From the NCBI RefSeq assembly GCF_025628965.1, contig NZ_JAOTEN010000002.1, positions 620,001 to 684,000 of the forward strand: a DNA stretch of 64,000 bases, in the 5' to 3' direction. Positions within the stretch are counted from its first letter, which is position 1; each line of letters begins with the position of its first letter. The translations under genes were made by a program, and so were the position numbers. Source of the stretch: Chryseobacterium gilvum (lineage in GTDB: Bacteria > Bacteroidota > Bacteroidia > Flavobacteriales > Weeksellaceae). Positions 1-9,480 of the stretch are shown piece after piece. A model generated the notes under the pieces. It was not told where the DNA came from. It did not search any database and saw only the letters and a list, made by a program, of their open reading frames with translations.

Positions 1-1
1 C

Positions 2-619
2 TCAGGGTTTTTAGGCGGAGTCGCCAATACGACTTTCGAAACCATGATGATCTGTGAAGCGGCAGGATATGATTATATTTTAATCGAAACGGTTGGGGTA
101 GGACAATCGGAAGTTTTGGTCAATGATATTACCGATGTTTTCCTGTTTTTAAAAATCATTGGCGGCGGAGATGAGCTGCAGGGAATTAAAAGAGGGATTA
201 TGGAAATGGTTGACGTTATTTTCATTAACAAAGTAGAAGAAAGCAACCTGCAGAAAGCAAAAAATACGAGGCTTGAGCTAAAGCGGGCCTTAGATTTTAT
301 TCCTTCCAAAGAAAAAGACTGGAAAGTTCCTATTTTGTTAGGATCTGCTCTTAATAATGAAGGTCTTTATGAAGTTTTTGAAAAGATAAGTGAATTTATC
401 GATTTAAAAAAGAAAACGGGCAGGTTTGAAACCGTAAGAATACAACAATCTGAAAAGCGTTTTGAATACTGGGTTCAAGAATATATTCTTACAATGATGA
501 AAAAAGACCAATCACTGGAAGCAGCCTACGCTGAGCACAAAAAAAATGCCTCGGCGAGAATTTCAAATCCAAGTACCGAAGCAAAATTATTTGTAGACAA
601 GTTTTTATCAAAAGATTAA
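2..619 (+). CDS. meaB: Methylmalonyl-CoA mutase-associated GTPase MeaB (5' partial)
   Basis: This is the C-terminal part of a MeaB/ArgK-family G3E GTPase, which loads and protects the adenosylcobalamin cofactor of methylmalonyl-CoA mutase. The frame is open from the first bases of the window, so the start and the P-loop lie upstream. The stretch reading [10 protein letters not shown], then ETVGVGQSE and later VIFINKVEE (an NKxD-like guanine-specificity region), is typical of the family. The internal ATG at 44 is not the start. The stop codon at 617-619 overlaps the stop of the convergent DUF4251 gene by two bases. The family call is firm; the partner mutase is outside the window. Confidence 0.93.
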   Translation, partial: SGFLGGVANTTFETMMICEAAGYDYILIETVGVGQSEVLVNDITDVFLFLKIIGGGDELQGIKRGIMEMVDVIFINKVEESNLQKAKNTRLELKRALDFIPSKEKDWKVPILLGSALNNEGLYEVFEKISEFIDLKKKTGRFETVRIQQSEKRFEYWVQEYILTMMKKDQSLEAAYAEHKKNASARISNPSTEAKLFVDKFLSKD

Positions 620-1167
620 AGTTTCTCTTTTACTTTTATATCTTCATTTTTAGAAATATAGCCATCATACGTGATTGGCTGGCGGTCATTACTTCTGATG
701 GAAGTAAATGCCTTCCCGTTTTTATAAACTTCGATGTTGATGTCTGAAACGTTGCTTACATCATTAGGCTTAATGAGAAAAATCCAGTTTCCTTTTTTAT
801 TTTGGGATTTGGTGACCGTATAATCTTTAGAGGTAAATCGATAGCCACTTTTAGAAGAATCCCCGTAAGATGGATTAAAAACCCTTCCGAAATAAGGCAG
901 CACCACTTCAAGATTGTTTTTTCTCAGTTCGATACTGTAACCATCCCCATCCAATTGTAAAATCCTTGTTGAAGGAGAATTAGGAATGGAGTTCATGACA
1001 TTGATAACATCATAATTCGTAGGATTGGCTCTCTGCGCATGAAATGTAAATTCTTCCGCATTTAATAACTGGTTAACCATCTGAGAATCTGCTGTATTCT
1101 GAGATGAACAGTTTTGGAACATCAGAATAAAAGAGACGGCGAATATCAGTAAAATATATTTTTTCAT
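616..1167 (-). CDS. DUF4251 domain lipoprotein
   Basis: A 183-residue secreted protein of unknown function. The N-terminus is a short signal peptide ending in a Cys at about residue 20 (FQNCSSQ), so it is probably a lipoprotein. The body carries the DUF4251 pattern common in Bacteroidota: an F.AQRANPTN-like start, [12 protein letters not shown] in the middle, YRFTSKDY, and a C-terminal strand with [11 protein letters not shown]. No catalytic motif is visible. It converges tightly on meaB and diverges from the M48 protease gene. Confidence 0.85.
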   Translation of the reverse strand: MKKYILLIFAVSFILMFQNCSSQNTADSQMVNQLLNAEEFTFHAQRANPTNYDVINVMNSIPNSPSTRILQLDGDGYSIELRKNNLEVVLPYFGRVFNPSYGDSSKSGYRFTSKDYTVTKSQNKKGNWIFLIKPNDVSNVSDINIEVYKNGKAFTSIRSNDRQPITYDGYISKNEDIKVKEKL

Positions 1168-1268
1168 AACAGGAATATTAATTCATATCTATAGCAAAAT
1201 CTATGCAAACAGCAGTCCGTCTTTTTTTGGAATAGAAATTGTAAAGAATGAATGATAATACCCTTAAT

Positions 1269-2072
1269 ATGAAAATTACACATTTACTAGGAATAGGAGC
1301 AACAGTATTGTCTGTTGCCGCTTGTACAACAAACCCGATTACCGGGAGATCATCTCTGCAGCTCGCAAACAATTCTCAGATTGAAGCGATGGCATTGCAG
1401 CAGTATAAACAAACTTTGAATGAATCAAAAGTAATCACAGGGTCACAGGCTCAAAGTGTAAAAAATGTAGGCAACAGAATCAGAGGCGCTGCAGAAAAAT
1501 ATTATGCAAGTATCGGAAGAAGTGCAGATTTGGCCAATTATAAATGGGAGTTTAACCTTCTTCAGGATAAGCAGGTCAATGCATGGTGTATGCCGGGAGG
1601 AAAAGTGGCAGTATATTCAGGGATTCTTCCGATTACCAAAGACGATACCGGACTTGCAGTAGTGATGGGACACGAGGTTTCTCATGCTTTGGCAGGGCAC
1701 GGAAATGAAAGGATTTCACAATCGATGGTGGCGCAATATGGAGGAGCAATTTTAGGAGGATCAATCTCTAATTCACAATGGGCGAGTGTTTTTCAACAGG
1801 TATATCCTATTGGTTCGCAGGTAGCATTATTAAAATACGGTAGAAATCAGGAATCCGAAGCAGATGAGATGGGACTTTATCTGATGTCTATGGCAGGATA
1901 TGACCCAAGACAGGCAATCCCTTTCTGGAACAGAATGGAATCTGCTTCTACGGGAGCAAGACAGCCGGAATTTTTATCTACGCACCCTAACCCGGAAACC
2001 AGAATATCAGATATTCAGAAAGATTTACCTAAAGCTTTAGAATATTATAAGGCAGCAGGAGGAAAAGGCTAG
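1269..2072 (+). CDS. M48 family metalloprotease, lipoprotein
   Basis: A 267-residue zinc metalloprotease related to BepA/LoiP/Oma1, expected to act on envelope proteins. I chose the ATG at 1269 over the in-frame ATG at 1248 because it directly gives a lipoprotein signal peptide (VLSVAACT, Cys19). The zinc site HEVSH is at about 135-139 and the third ligand lies in NQESEADEMG. Near the C-terminus, FLSTHPNPETRI is the conserved substrate-side His-Pro motif of the family. A small membrane protein follows after 37 bp and is probably co-transcribed. Confidence 0.9.
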   Translation: MKITHLLGIGATVLSVAACTTNPITGRSSLQLANNSQIEAMALQQYKQTLNESKVITGSQAQSVKNVGNRIRGAAEKYYASIGRSADLANYKWEFNLLQDKQVNAWCMPGGKVAVYSGILPITKDDTGLAVVMGHEVSHALAGHGNERISQSMVAQYGGAILGGSISNSQWASVFQQVYPIGSQVALLKYGRNQESEADEMGLYLMSMAGYDPRQAIPFWNRMESASTGARQPEFLSTHPNPETRISDIQKDLPKALEYYKAAGGKG

Positions 2073-2109
2073 AAGATTTTGTAACTTCCATGCAAACAAA
2101 ACAATCATT

Positions 2110-2421
2110 ATGAAAGGTATTTCAATAACAGGATTAATCCTTCTCGCCATCTCTGCGTTGCTATTTTATCTTACCACAGATTTTACGGTGGAAAAAATTA
2201 CAATTTCGCATGTGATGGGAGTGATGGCAGGAATAGGAATAGGTTTGATTATCGGCGGAATGATCGGATATGTAAGTAAAGGTTCGGCAATAAAAGCTGA
2301 ACAGCAGAGAAGAGAATTCAAACAGCTTCAGAAAGATAAAGAAGAACTTGAAAAGCAAGCCGCAATAATCGCAAAGCGGGAAGCAGAGCTTGAATATCAA
2401 AATAAAAATCCTCAAATATAA
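2110..2421 (+). CDS. Small membrane protein with coiled-coil tail
   Basis: 103 residues, function unknown. It has two predicted membrane segments (about residues 5-22 and 33-56, the second rich in Gly/Ile), then a charged stretch from about residue 60 that looks like a single coiled coil (KAEQQRREFKQLQKDKEELE). The stop codon lies inside the terminator hairpin that follows. It sits directly behind the M48 protease gene, so a shared envelope role is possible but not shown. Confidence 0.75.
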   Translation: MKGISITGLILLAISALLFYLTTDFTVEKITISHVMGVMAGIGIGLIIGGMIGYVSKGSAIKAEQQRREFKQLQKDKEELEKQAAIIAKREAELEYQNKNPQI

Positions 2422-2434
2422 TTTGAGGATTTTT
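2404..2434. terminator. Bidirectional hairpin terminator
   Basis: A perfect 14-bp stem (2404-2417 with 2421-2434) closes over a 3-base loop, with A-rich and T-rich flanks on either side. It lies between the convergent small membrane protein gene and the beta-barrel gene and can serve both. The upstream stop codon is inside the loop. Confidence 0.85.
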
Positions 2435-2454
2435 TATATATCTGTAATATGATT

Positions 2455-3075
2455 TTAAAATTTGTAACCGACACCTACCATAAATAAATTAGGTCTGTTG
2501 TCGTACCGTACTTCTTCACCGGAAACTTTATTGATAAAATTTCTGGAATCTTTACTGATTGCGCCCTCATATTTTGCGTTTAAAATCAGCTTTTTAATTT
2601 CAAGCTGAGCACCAAACTGGTACCCTACGGTGAAATTATCTCTTGCATTTTCGTTAAAATCGTTGAAGGTATCTTCTTTACTCAGATTATAACTAGCAAC
2701 CGGACCTACAAATACCCCCACTGTATTTCCCAAAATATTGTACCCTAAAAGTACAGGCACGTCTATACGGCTGCTTTTAATATCAAAAGTAGTATTGGAG
2801 GTGGTAAATTCGTTTTTAAAATTAGTGTAATATAATTCCGGCATCAGGAAAAGTGAAGTCGGCAGGCTTATTTTTAAAGATAAACCGGCATTGAATCCTA
2901 CATTATTTTTTCCTTCCCCTTCAATAGCCTGATTTACGGTGCCTTTAATGTTTTGCCATGATGGAGATCCTGTCGGAAAGATCAGATTCGCTTTTGCCGC
3001 CAGTGAAATTTGTGCTGATGCAAACAGCGAAAAAACTACGAATGCGATGCTATAAACCTTTTTCATTGTCTTCAA
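2455..3075 (-). CDS. Outer-membrane beta-barrel (porin-like) protein
   Basis: 206 residues with a cleavable signal peptide (about residues 1-26, ending ISLAAKA) and alternating aromatic/hydrophobic strands typical of the small PorT/OmpW-like barrels of Bacteroidota. The protein ends in VGVGYKF with a terminal aromatic residue, as outer-membrane barrels do. Its start overlaps the last 26 bp of the upstream ABC ATPase gene; an alternative start at 3066 also overlaps. The substrate is unknown. Co-transcription with the MlaFE pair suggests, but does not prove, an envelope-lipid link. Confidence 0.82.
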   Translation of the reverse strand: MKTMKKVYSIAFVVFSLFASAQISLAAKANLIFPTGSPSWQNIKGTVNQAIEGEGKNNVGFNAGLSLKISLPTSLFLMPELYYTNFKNEFTTSNTTFDIKSSRIDVPVLLGYNILGNTVGVFVGPVASYNLSKEDTFNDFNENARDNFTVGYQFGAQLEIKKLILNAKYEGAISKDSRNFINKVSGEEVRYDNRPNLFMVGVGYKF

Positions 3076-3865
3076 TTTTAGTTATTGTATTTTCAATAGT
3101 TTTATTGTTTTCGAGCAAATACTCTCTCAGTTCTTTAAATAGTTCCGATGAATAAACGAAATCAATCAGGTTTTTATTACCTGCCGTGATCAGAATGTCC
3201 TTGTTTCCTTCCCATTCTTTGATGCCCAGTCTCAGATATACAATTTTTTCGCCAATTGTCATCACAGAATTCATATCATGGGTATTGATAATGGTGGTGG
3301 TATTGTATTCTTTGGTAATTTCCAGCAATAAATCATCAATTACATTAGAAGTATAAGGATCAAGACCAGAATTAGGCTCGTCACAAAATAAATATTTGGG
3401 ATGGTTTACAATGGCTCTTGCAATCGCTACACGTTTTTGCATCCCACCGGAAATCTCAGAAGGAAATTTTCTGTTGGCTTTATCCAGATGCACTCTCCCG
3501 ATTACTTCAAAAACCCTTCTTTTCTTTTCTCTGTACGTAAGATTGGTAAACATATCGAGCGGAAACATAATGTTTTCTTCAACGGTTAAAGAGTCAAACA
3601 AAGCACTGCCCTGAAACAGCGTACCAATCTCTGAGCGAAGCTGTTGTTTTTCTTCACGGTTCATCACGTTGATATCTCTTCCGTCGAATAAGATTTCCCC
3701 GGAAGACGGCTGATAAACATTCAGCAAGCTTTTTAGAAAAACAGTTTTTCCGGAACCACTCTGCCCAATAATAAGATTGGTTTTACCCTTTTCGAACGTG
3801 GTTGAAATTCCTTTAAGCACTTCAACATCACCAAAACTCTTTTTAAGATTTTTTACCTCAATCAT
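3050..3865 (-). CDS. mlaF: MlaF-like ABC transporter ATPase
   Basis: 271-residue ATPase subunit of an MCE-type phospholipid ABC transporter. Walker A GQSGSGKT is at 34-41, the signature ISGGMQ at about 138-143, Walker B YLFCDEP at 158-164, followed by NSGLDP. A C-terminal extension of about 30 residues lies beyond the usual fold. Its start overlaps the stop of the permease gene by one base at 3865, so the two are translationally coupled. The substrate-binding MCE subunit is not next door; the only MlaD-like gene in the window begins at 18608. Confidence 0.9.
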   Translation of the reverse strand: MIEVKNLKKSFGDVEVLKGISTTFEKGKTNLIIGQSGSGKTVFLKSLLNVYQPSSGEILFDGRDINVMNREEKQQLRSEIGTLFQGSALFDSLTVEENIMFPLDMFTNLTYREKKRRVFEVIGRVHLDKANRKFPSEISGGMQKRVAIARAIVNHPKYLFCDEPNSGLDPYTSNVIDDLLLEITKEYNTTTIINTHDMNSVMTIGEKIVYLRLGIKEWEGNKDILITAGNKNLIDFVYSSELFKELREYLLENNKTIENTITKIEDNEKGL

Positions 3866-4617
3866 CAGCTTAATATTAATTGGGTTAAAATTAGTTCAGA
3901 AATAATAATAAATACCATTGTCCAAACCACAGCCTGTGTACTTGCTCTTCCGACTTCGAGAGAACCTCCATTTACAAAATACCCAAAATAAGAGGGTACT
4001 GTTGCGATAATGAAAGCAAAAACCGTTGTTTTTGTAAAAGCATAAATCACAAAAAGATTCGGCATATACATCTGAATACCCGAAATATAATCTGCTGTCG
4101 TCCAGTTTCCGGTAAGTATTCCGGCAATATATCCTCCTGCAATACCAAAAACGATACTGATCGCAATCAGGAGTGGATTAAAGATCATACAGGCAAGAAT
4201 CTTTGGTAAAATTAAAAAATTAGGAGAATTTACTCCCATGATATCTAGTGCGTCGATCTGTTCGGAAACACGCATGGTTCCAATGGTTGAGGCAATATAA
4301 GAACCTACTTTTCCGGCAAGAATCAAGCTGATTATGGTAGGTGAAAATTCAAGAACCAAAACCGCTTTAGTCGCATAGCCTACAAAAGAAGGCGGAATAG
4401 GGAAAGAAGAGGCATCGAAGTTATTAAACATCTGTATTGATACTACTGCACCCACAAAGATCGAAGTAAAGATGACCAACCCAAACGAATTGACGCCCAA
4501 ATCGTTGATTTCTCTCATAAACAGCTTCCAGAATACCCTCATTTTTTGAGGTTTTTGGAGCGATTTCCCAAGAAGAATCATGTATTCTCCTATCGCTGTA
4601 AAAAACTTTTTTAACAT
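3865..4617 (-). CDS. mlaE: MlaE-like ABC transporter permease
   Basis: 250-residue inner-membrane permease of the MlaE/YrbE family, which works with MlaF and an MCE protein to move phospholipids between membranes. Several membrane segments are visible, and the family hallmark EQIDALDIMGV-NSPNFLILPKILA is present in the middle (motif split here for length). The start gives MLKKFFTAIGEY, an amphipathic N-terminal helix as in other MlaE proteins. It heads the operon MlaE-MlaF-barrel protein on the minus strand. Confidence 0.92.
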   Translation of the reverse strand: MLKKFFTAIGEYMILLGKSLQKPQKMRVFWKLFMREINDLGVNSFGLVIFTSIFVGAVVSIQMFNNFDASSFPIPPSFVGYATKAVLVLEFSPTIISLILAGKVGSYIASTIGTMRVSEQIDALDIMGVNSPNFLILPKILACMIFNPLLIAISIVFGIAGGYIAGILTGNWTTADYISGIQMYMPNLFVIYAFTKTTVFAFIIATVPSYFGYFVNGGSLEVGRASTQAVVWTMVFIIISELILTQLILS

Positions 4618-4652
4618 TCTGCTAAATTAGACTATTTTTATTAAAGCTTTAT

Positions 4653-6023
4653 TTATTTTGCCTTTTTATCACCACGTAAAACAAGCCAAATGGTCTTTAA
4701 AATAATGACCATATCCAACACAAAACTCCAGTTTCTTACGTAAAAAGCATCCGCAAGAATGCGTTTATTCATCTCTACTTCTACATTTCCGGAGTCTCCT
4801 CTCAAACCATTCACTTGTGCGAGACCCGTAATTCCCGGATTAACGAGACTTCGGAGGCTGTATCTTCCTATTTTCGGTTTATAATAATTATCAACTGCAA
4901 GCATGTGAGGACGGGGTCCCACAACGGACATTTCACCTTTTAAGACATTGATAAACTGCGGCATTTCATCCAAACTTGTTTTTCTTAAAAACTGTCCTAT
5001 TTTGGTAATTCGTTCATCATTTTCGCTTGTCGTTTTTGAAGATGATTCTTTATTCACCACCATAGTTCTGAATTTTATACATTTAAAAACCTCTTCATGA
5101 AACCCATATCTTTTCTGAATAAAAAAAACAGGCCCTTTTGAGGATCTCTTAATTAAAAAAGCAATGATCGGGAACAACCAAGAGCAGATCAAAACTAAGA
5201 CCAATATTGAAAACAGGATATCAAATGTTCTTTTGATGATGAAATTAGAATAATAGTCTAAAGGATATTTTACCTGATTTAAAACCGGTTGGGTCTGTAT
5301 ATATCCAAGATCATAGAAAAAGTAACTGTTCTGAGTGATATTCGGGATCAGTGAGATGTGAACTTTGTGAGCTTCTGCCAGCCGGAAAATTTCGTCCTGG
5401 ATTTTTTCAGAAAATGAGTTTTCAGTAGGGATAAATAAGGTATGAATTCCATTTTTTTTCCAAAATTTGGCAAGTTCTTCAGAATCAAGTTCAGATCCTT
5501 CATAGCTGAAGATTTTATATCCGAAATCTTTTCTCTCTATAAGTGTATTTTTTAAGACTTGTGTAGAATTATTTTCAAAAATAAACATCACATTTCTATG
5601 ATTGATTCCCAGAGTCCGGATATATTTTATGGCAAAATAAATAAGAGATTTAGAAAGTATAATAAAAAACAGAAGATATATTGAGAGTACTGAAAGTTCA
5701 GAGCTGAAAAACTGGTTATTACTCACTTTCCGGATCAGCAGCAATCCGATCAAAAACAATAAAAAATGTATAATTATTCGTTCTATAAAAAGGATGTATG
5801 TAATATTTCTCGCGATATTATAAATCTTTGTTCTCCCACTTAATAAAATCCAGAAGAATATAAGCAGCAAGAGGGGAAACGAGTTTTGATACCATACCTC
5901 TTGATCATAGATAGAATACTGATTTCTGCTTACAGAAAAGAAAATAAAAATAGATGCAATCACCAAAAGGTCAAGCAGGATGATAATTGATTTTAAATAC
6001 CTGGAATACCGTATTCTTTGCAT
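4653..6023 (-). CDS. Polyprenyl glycosylphosphotransferase (WcaJ-like sugar transferase)
   Basis: 456-residue inner-membrane enzyme that should load a sugar-1-phosphate onto undecaprenyl phosphate, the first step of a capsule or exopolysaccharide unit. It has four to five N-terminal membrane segments, a cytosolic Rossmann-like middle region (about 140-250), another membrane hairpin, then the catalytic bacterial sugar-transferase domain with KCIKFRTM, KTSLDEMPQFINVLKGEM and VVGPRPHM. It stands apart from the other polysaccharide genes at 22-28 kb, but could initiate the same polymer. Sugar specificity cannot be read from the sequence. Confidence 0.9.
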   Translation of the reverse strand: MQRIRYSRYLKSIIILLDLLVIASIFIFFSVSRNQYSIYDQEVWYQNSFPLLLLIFFWILLSGRTKIYNIARNITYILFIERIIIHFLLFLIGLLLIRKVSNNQFFSSELSVLSIYLLFFIILSKSLIYFAIKYIRTLGINHRNVMFIFENNSTQVLKNTLIERKDFGYKIFSYEGSELDSEELAKFWKKNGIHTLFIPTENSFSEKIQDEIFRLAEAHKVHISLIPNITQNSYFFYDLGYIQTQPVLNQVKYPLDYYSNFIIKRTFDILFSILVLVLICSWLFPIIAFLIKRSSKGPVFFIQKRYGFHEEVFKCIKFRTMVVNKESSSKTTSENDERITKIGQFLRKTSLDEMPQFINVLKGEMSVVGPRPHMLAVDNYYKPKIGRYSLRSLVNPGITGLAQVNGLRGDSGNVEVEMNKRILADAFYVRNWSFVLDMVIILKTIWLVLRGDKKAK

Positions 6024-6058
6024 CTATACTAAATGTGAAACGCTAAAATACATAATTT

Positions 6059-6688
6059 CTACGGAATGTTAAGATATTTATGAGTCTGAACAGAAGCCTG
6101 CCATTGCGGGTTGAGCAAAATAAAATCGGTAATTTTAGGATACATCTCATCTCGTTTGCTCCATTCGCTCTGGAGGTACAGCTTACAGTTTTCGGAAACT
6201 TTGGCTGCCTGTTCCTGCGCAAATGTAAAATCGTTGTTATTAAAAATAATGACTTTAAGTTCGCTTGCCTTTTGATAAATTTCTTCTTTCGGGAGCCCTG
6301 TTTTTTTCGGAGACAGCGTAATCCAGTCGATATGGCCACTCATAGGATAAGCGCCGGAAGTTTCGATATGAACGGTACATCCCAGCTCTTTTAATCTTGA
6401 AGTCAAGATATCCAGATTCCACATCAGAGGTTCACCACCTGTCAAGACAATTGTTTTACAGTGGCTTGCTGCTGTTTCTGCAATTTCTTCAGCATTCATC
6501 AGAGGATGTAGGTTTGGGTCCCAGCTTTCTTTTACATCACACCAGTGGCATCCTACATCACATCCTCCGAGCCTGATAAAATAGGAGGCTTTTCCGGTAT
6601 GTGCACCTTCTCCCTGCAGCGTGTAGAAATGTTCCATCACGGGGAGCATTCCGCCTTCTTTCAATAAAATCTCTTCTTCTCTATTCAT
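6059..6688 (-). CDS. queE: 7-carboxy-7-deazaguanine synthase QueE
   Basis: 209-residue radical SAM enzyme of the queuosine/7-deazaguanine pathway, converting 6-carboxytetrahydropterin to 7-carboxy-7-deazaguanine. The cluster motif is CDVGCHWC (Cx3Cx2C) at about residues 44-51, and TGGEPLMW is the SAM-binding GGE motif. The N-terminal YTLQGEGAHTGKASYFIRL matches the QueE substrate-capping region. The gene starts only 6 bp after folD ends, so it is in the same transcription unit. Confidence 0.95.
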   Translation of the reverse strand: MNREEEILLKEGGMLPVMEHFYTLQGEGAHTGKASYFIRLGGCDVGCHWCDVKESWDPNLHPLMNAEEIAETAASHCKTIVLTGGEPLMWNLDILTSRLKELGCTVHIETSGAYPMSGHIDWITLSPKKTGLPKEEIYQKASELKVIIFNNNDFTFAQEQAAKVSENCKLYLQSEWSKRDEMYPKITDFILLNPQWQASVQTHKYLNIP

Positions 6689-6694
6689 TTTACA

Positions 6695-7579
6695 TTAATC
6701 ATTATAGACCGAAGTTTTGTATGCAATGATGGTGTTTTTCATCAGCATCGCTCTGGTCATAGGTCCCACTCCTCCCGGAACAGGGGTAATCCAGCTCGCT
6801 TTTTCTGCACAGCTGTCAAAATCTACATCACCTGCAAGATAATATCCTTTCGGGGAATCATCATCTACACGGGTAATTCCTACATCGATGATAACGGCTC
6901 CGTCTTTGATCATTTCACCTTTTAAAAAATGAGGATCTCCTAAAGCTGTGATGACAATGTCTGCTTTTTTGGTGTACTCTTCAATATCTTTGGTATAAGA
7001 GTGCGTTAAAGTTACCGTAGAATTTCCCGGGAAGTCTTTTCTCCCCATCAAGATGCTCATGGGTCTTCCAACGATTTTACTGCGTCCAATGATTACGCAG
7101 TCTTTACCTTTGGTTTCAATATTATAGCGTTCCAATAACGTTAAAATTCCGAAGGGGGTCGCCGGCAAAAAGGTATCCATTTCTAAAGCCATTTTACCGA
7201 AATTCTCAGGATGAAAACCGTCTACATCTTTTCTTGGATCTATCGCCAGAATAATTTTTTCCTGGTCGACCTGTTTCGGCAAAGGCAGCTGAACAATGAA
7301 GCCATCTACTGATTTTGATTTATTAAGCTCATCTATTTTTTCAAGCAGCTCAGATTCAGAAACGGTGCTTGGAAACTTTACCAGTGTAGAACGGAAACCC
7401 ACCTCTTCACAATCTTTCACTTTAGCATTTACATAAGCTTTACTTGCTCCGTTGTTCCCTACAAGGATGGCCACTAAATGGGGTGCCCTTCTCTTGGTTT
7501 CCAGGATTTTTTCAACTTCTGCTTTAATTTCTGCTTTAATTTCTTTAGATACTTTTAATCCGTCAAGAATTTCTGCCAT
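6695..7579 (-). CDS. folD: Methylenetetrahydrofolate dehydrogenase/cyclohydrolase FolD
   Basis: 294-residue bifunctional cytosolic enzyme that interconverts 5,10-methylene- and 10-formyl-tetrahydrofolate using NADP. Visible family marks are the catalytic Lys region YVNAKVKDCEEVGF (about 49-62), the folate-binding QLPLPKQVD, the nucleotide-binding IIGRSKIVGRP and the C-terminal signature PGGVGPMTRAML. Length is normal. It lies between pgi (54 bp upstream) and queE (6 bp downstream), all on the minus strand. Confidence 0.97.
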   Translation of the reverse strand: MAEILDGLKVSKEIKAEIKAEVEKILETKRRAPHLVAILVGNNGASKAYVNAKVKDCEEVGFRSTLVKFPSTVSESELLEKIDELNKSKSVDGFIVQLPLPKQVDQEKIILAIDPRKDVDGFHPENFGKMALEMDTFLPATPFGILTLLERYNIETKGKDCVIIGRSKIVGRPMSILMGRKDFPGNSTVTLTHSYTKDIEEYTKKADIVITALGDPHFLKGEMIKDGAVIIDVGITRVDDDSPKGYYLAGDVDFDSCAEKASWITPVPGGVGPMTRAMLMKNTIIAYKTSVYND

Positions 7580-7633
7580 TGTACTTTATTGAATTTTAAT
7601 TAATAGGATAATCTTATTTATAGAATTCTTGAA

Positions 7634-9274
7634 TTATTTGAATTCTTTATAGTAATTAATCAACCCGTTTGTCGAGCTGTCGTGGGAGCTTACTTTTTCA
7701 TTACTTTCCAGTTCCGGCAGGATTTTATTGGCTAAAACTTTTCCAAGCTCCACTCCAAACTGATCGAAACTGAAAATATTCCAAATAATGCCCTGAACAA
7801 AAATTTTGTGCTCATACAAAGCAATTAACTGTCCTAATGAAAAAGGAGTTAACTCATTGAATAATAATGAGTTTGTAGGTGTATTTCCGTGAAAAACCTT
7901 ATAATTTAATACAAAATCGATTTCTTCATCAGATTTTCCTGAATCTTTTAATTCTTTCTCAACTTCTTCTTCCGTTTTCCCAAAAGCAAGTGCTTCGGTC
8001 TGCGCAAAAAAGTTTGCTAATAATTTATCCTGATGATCAGAAATTTTGTTTGGACTTTTTGCATAGGCAATAAAATCTGCAGGAATCAGTTCTGTTCCCT
8101 GATGGATCAGCTGATAAAACGCGTGTTGGCCATTTGTTCCGGGTTCTCCCCAAATAATAGGTCCTGTTTCGTATTCTACAAACTCACCGTTTCGGTCTAC
8201 ACATTTTCCATTGCTTTCCATATCACCTTGTTGAAGATATGCTGCAAACCGGTCTAAATATTGAGAATAAGGTAGGATTGCATATGTCGTTGCCGCATAA
8301 AAATTGCGGTACCATATACCCAAAAGCCCCATCAGGACTGGAATGTTTTTGGAGAAATCTGCAGTCTGAAAATGCTGGTCCGTATCAAAAGCTCCTTTCA
8401 ACAGTTGCTCAAAATTTTCATACCCCATTGAAAGGACAATGCTTAATCCTATAGCGCTCCAGAGTGAATATCTTCCGCCTACCCAATCCCAGAATTCAAA
8501 AATGTTTTCTTCTGCAATTCCAAAGTCTTTAACGGCCTGAACATTAGTAGATAATGCGACAAAATGTTTAGCGACGTCTTGCTGCTTTCCGGCTTTCAGA
8601 AACCAGTCTTTCGCAGAATTGGCATTCGTCATGGTTTCCTGTGTCGTAAAAGTTTTGGAAGCAATGATGAATAAAGTAGTTTCCGGATTTAAATTTTTAA
8701 CCACTTCTGCAATGTGATTTCCATCAACATTGGATACAAAGTGCACATTTAATCTCGTTTTAAAATGTTTCAGAGCAGAGACAACCATTACAGGCCCTAA
8801 ATCTGAACCTCCGATACCGATATTTACAACATCTGTGATTTCTTTTCCGCTAAAACCTTTGTGATTTCCTGAAATGATGCTTTCAGAGAAAACTTTCATA
8901 TGATCAAGAACATTTTTAATCTGTGGCTTGATGTTTTCGCCGTCTACCATGATTTCTTTGTCAGAAAAGTCTCTTAAGGCAGTGTGCAGAACGGCTCTTC
9001 CTTCTGTTTCATTGATTTTATCTCCCGAAAACATTTTAGAAATAGCCTCTTTCAACTGACATTCTTCTGCTAAATTCAGTAAAAGCTCTTTTGTTTTTCC
9101 CGTGATCAGGTTTTTAGAATAATCGAAGAGAAAATGGTCTTTTTTTATCGAAAATTCCTCAAAACGATTGGGATTATATTGAAAAAGTGTTCTCAGCTCC
9201 AGGTCATTTTCTGCGAAATGATCCTCTAATGCTTGCCAGCTTTTTGTTTGGGTAGGGTTTATTTTTGATAGCAT
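7634..9274 (-). CDS. pgi: Glucose-6-phosphate isomerase
   Basis: 546-residue glycolytic enzyme interconverting glucose-6-phosphate and fructose-6-phosphate. The two family signatures are clear: [14 protein letters not shown] at about 268-281 and the C-terminal [12 protein letters not shown]. The catalytic Glu lies in QGDMESNGK and the ring-opening His in [11 protein letters not shown]. The full length matches the long eukaryote/E. coli type. Its leader region upstream (9275-9480) holds overlapping inverted repeats described separately. Confidence 0.97.
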   Translation of the reverse strand: MLSKINPTQTKSWQALEDHFAENDLELRTLFQYNPNRFEEFSIKKDHFLFDYSKNLITGKTKELLLNLAEECQLKEAISKMFSGDKINETEGRAVLHTALRDFSDKEIMVDGENIKPQIKNVLDHMKVFSESIISGNHKGFSGKEITDVVNIGIGGSDLGPVMVVSALKHFKTRLNVHFVSNVDGNHIAEVVKNLNPETTLFIIASKTFTTQETMTNANSAKDWFLKAGKQQDVAKHFVALSTNVQAVKDFGIAEENIFEFWDWVGGRYSLWSAIGLSIVLSMGYENFEQLLKGAFDTDQHFQTADFSKNIPVLMGLLGIWYRNFYAATTYAILPYSQYLDRFAAYLQQGDMESNGKCVDRNGEFVEYETGPIIWGEPGTNGQHAFYQLIHQGTELIPADFIAYAKSPNKISDHQDKLLANFFAQTEALAFGKTEEEVEKELKDSGKSDEEIDFVLNYKVFHGNTPTNSLLFNELTPFSLGQLIALYEHKIFVQGIIWNIFSFDQFGVELGKVLANKILPELESNEKVSSHDSSTNGLINYYKEFK

Positions 9275-9411
9275 AAATTGCGGGTATATTACAAGGTTTT
9301 GGAATAGCTGCTCAAAACTATTACATCTAAAGATGAGTTACAAGCTGCAAATTTAAGGAAAAAATGAATGAGGTGAATGTCTAATTAAGGAAACAAAACA
9401 TATTAAAACAA

Positions 9412-9473
9412 TCAACCTCTACAATAATGCAGAGGTTGAGGTTATTGTAGAGCAATCAAAGCTCAGGTTTGAT
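9412..9473 (-). repeat. Nest of overlapping inverted repeats (attenuator-like) before pgi
   Basis: Three perfect inverted repeats crowd into 62 bp. They are a 9-bp stem (9412-9420 with 9431-9439), a 10-bp stem (9418-9427 with 9442-9451) that excludes the first, and a 6-bp stem (9455-9460 with 9468-9473). Read on the minus strand, away from the DUF4349 gene and toward pgi, the 10-bp stem forms first. The 9-bp stem follows and is trailed by a T-rich run, as in an antiterminator/terminator pair. It may simply be the terminator of the DUF4349 gene. Confidence 0.5.
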
Positions 9474-9480
9474 CATACTC

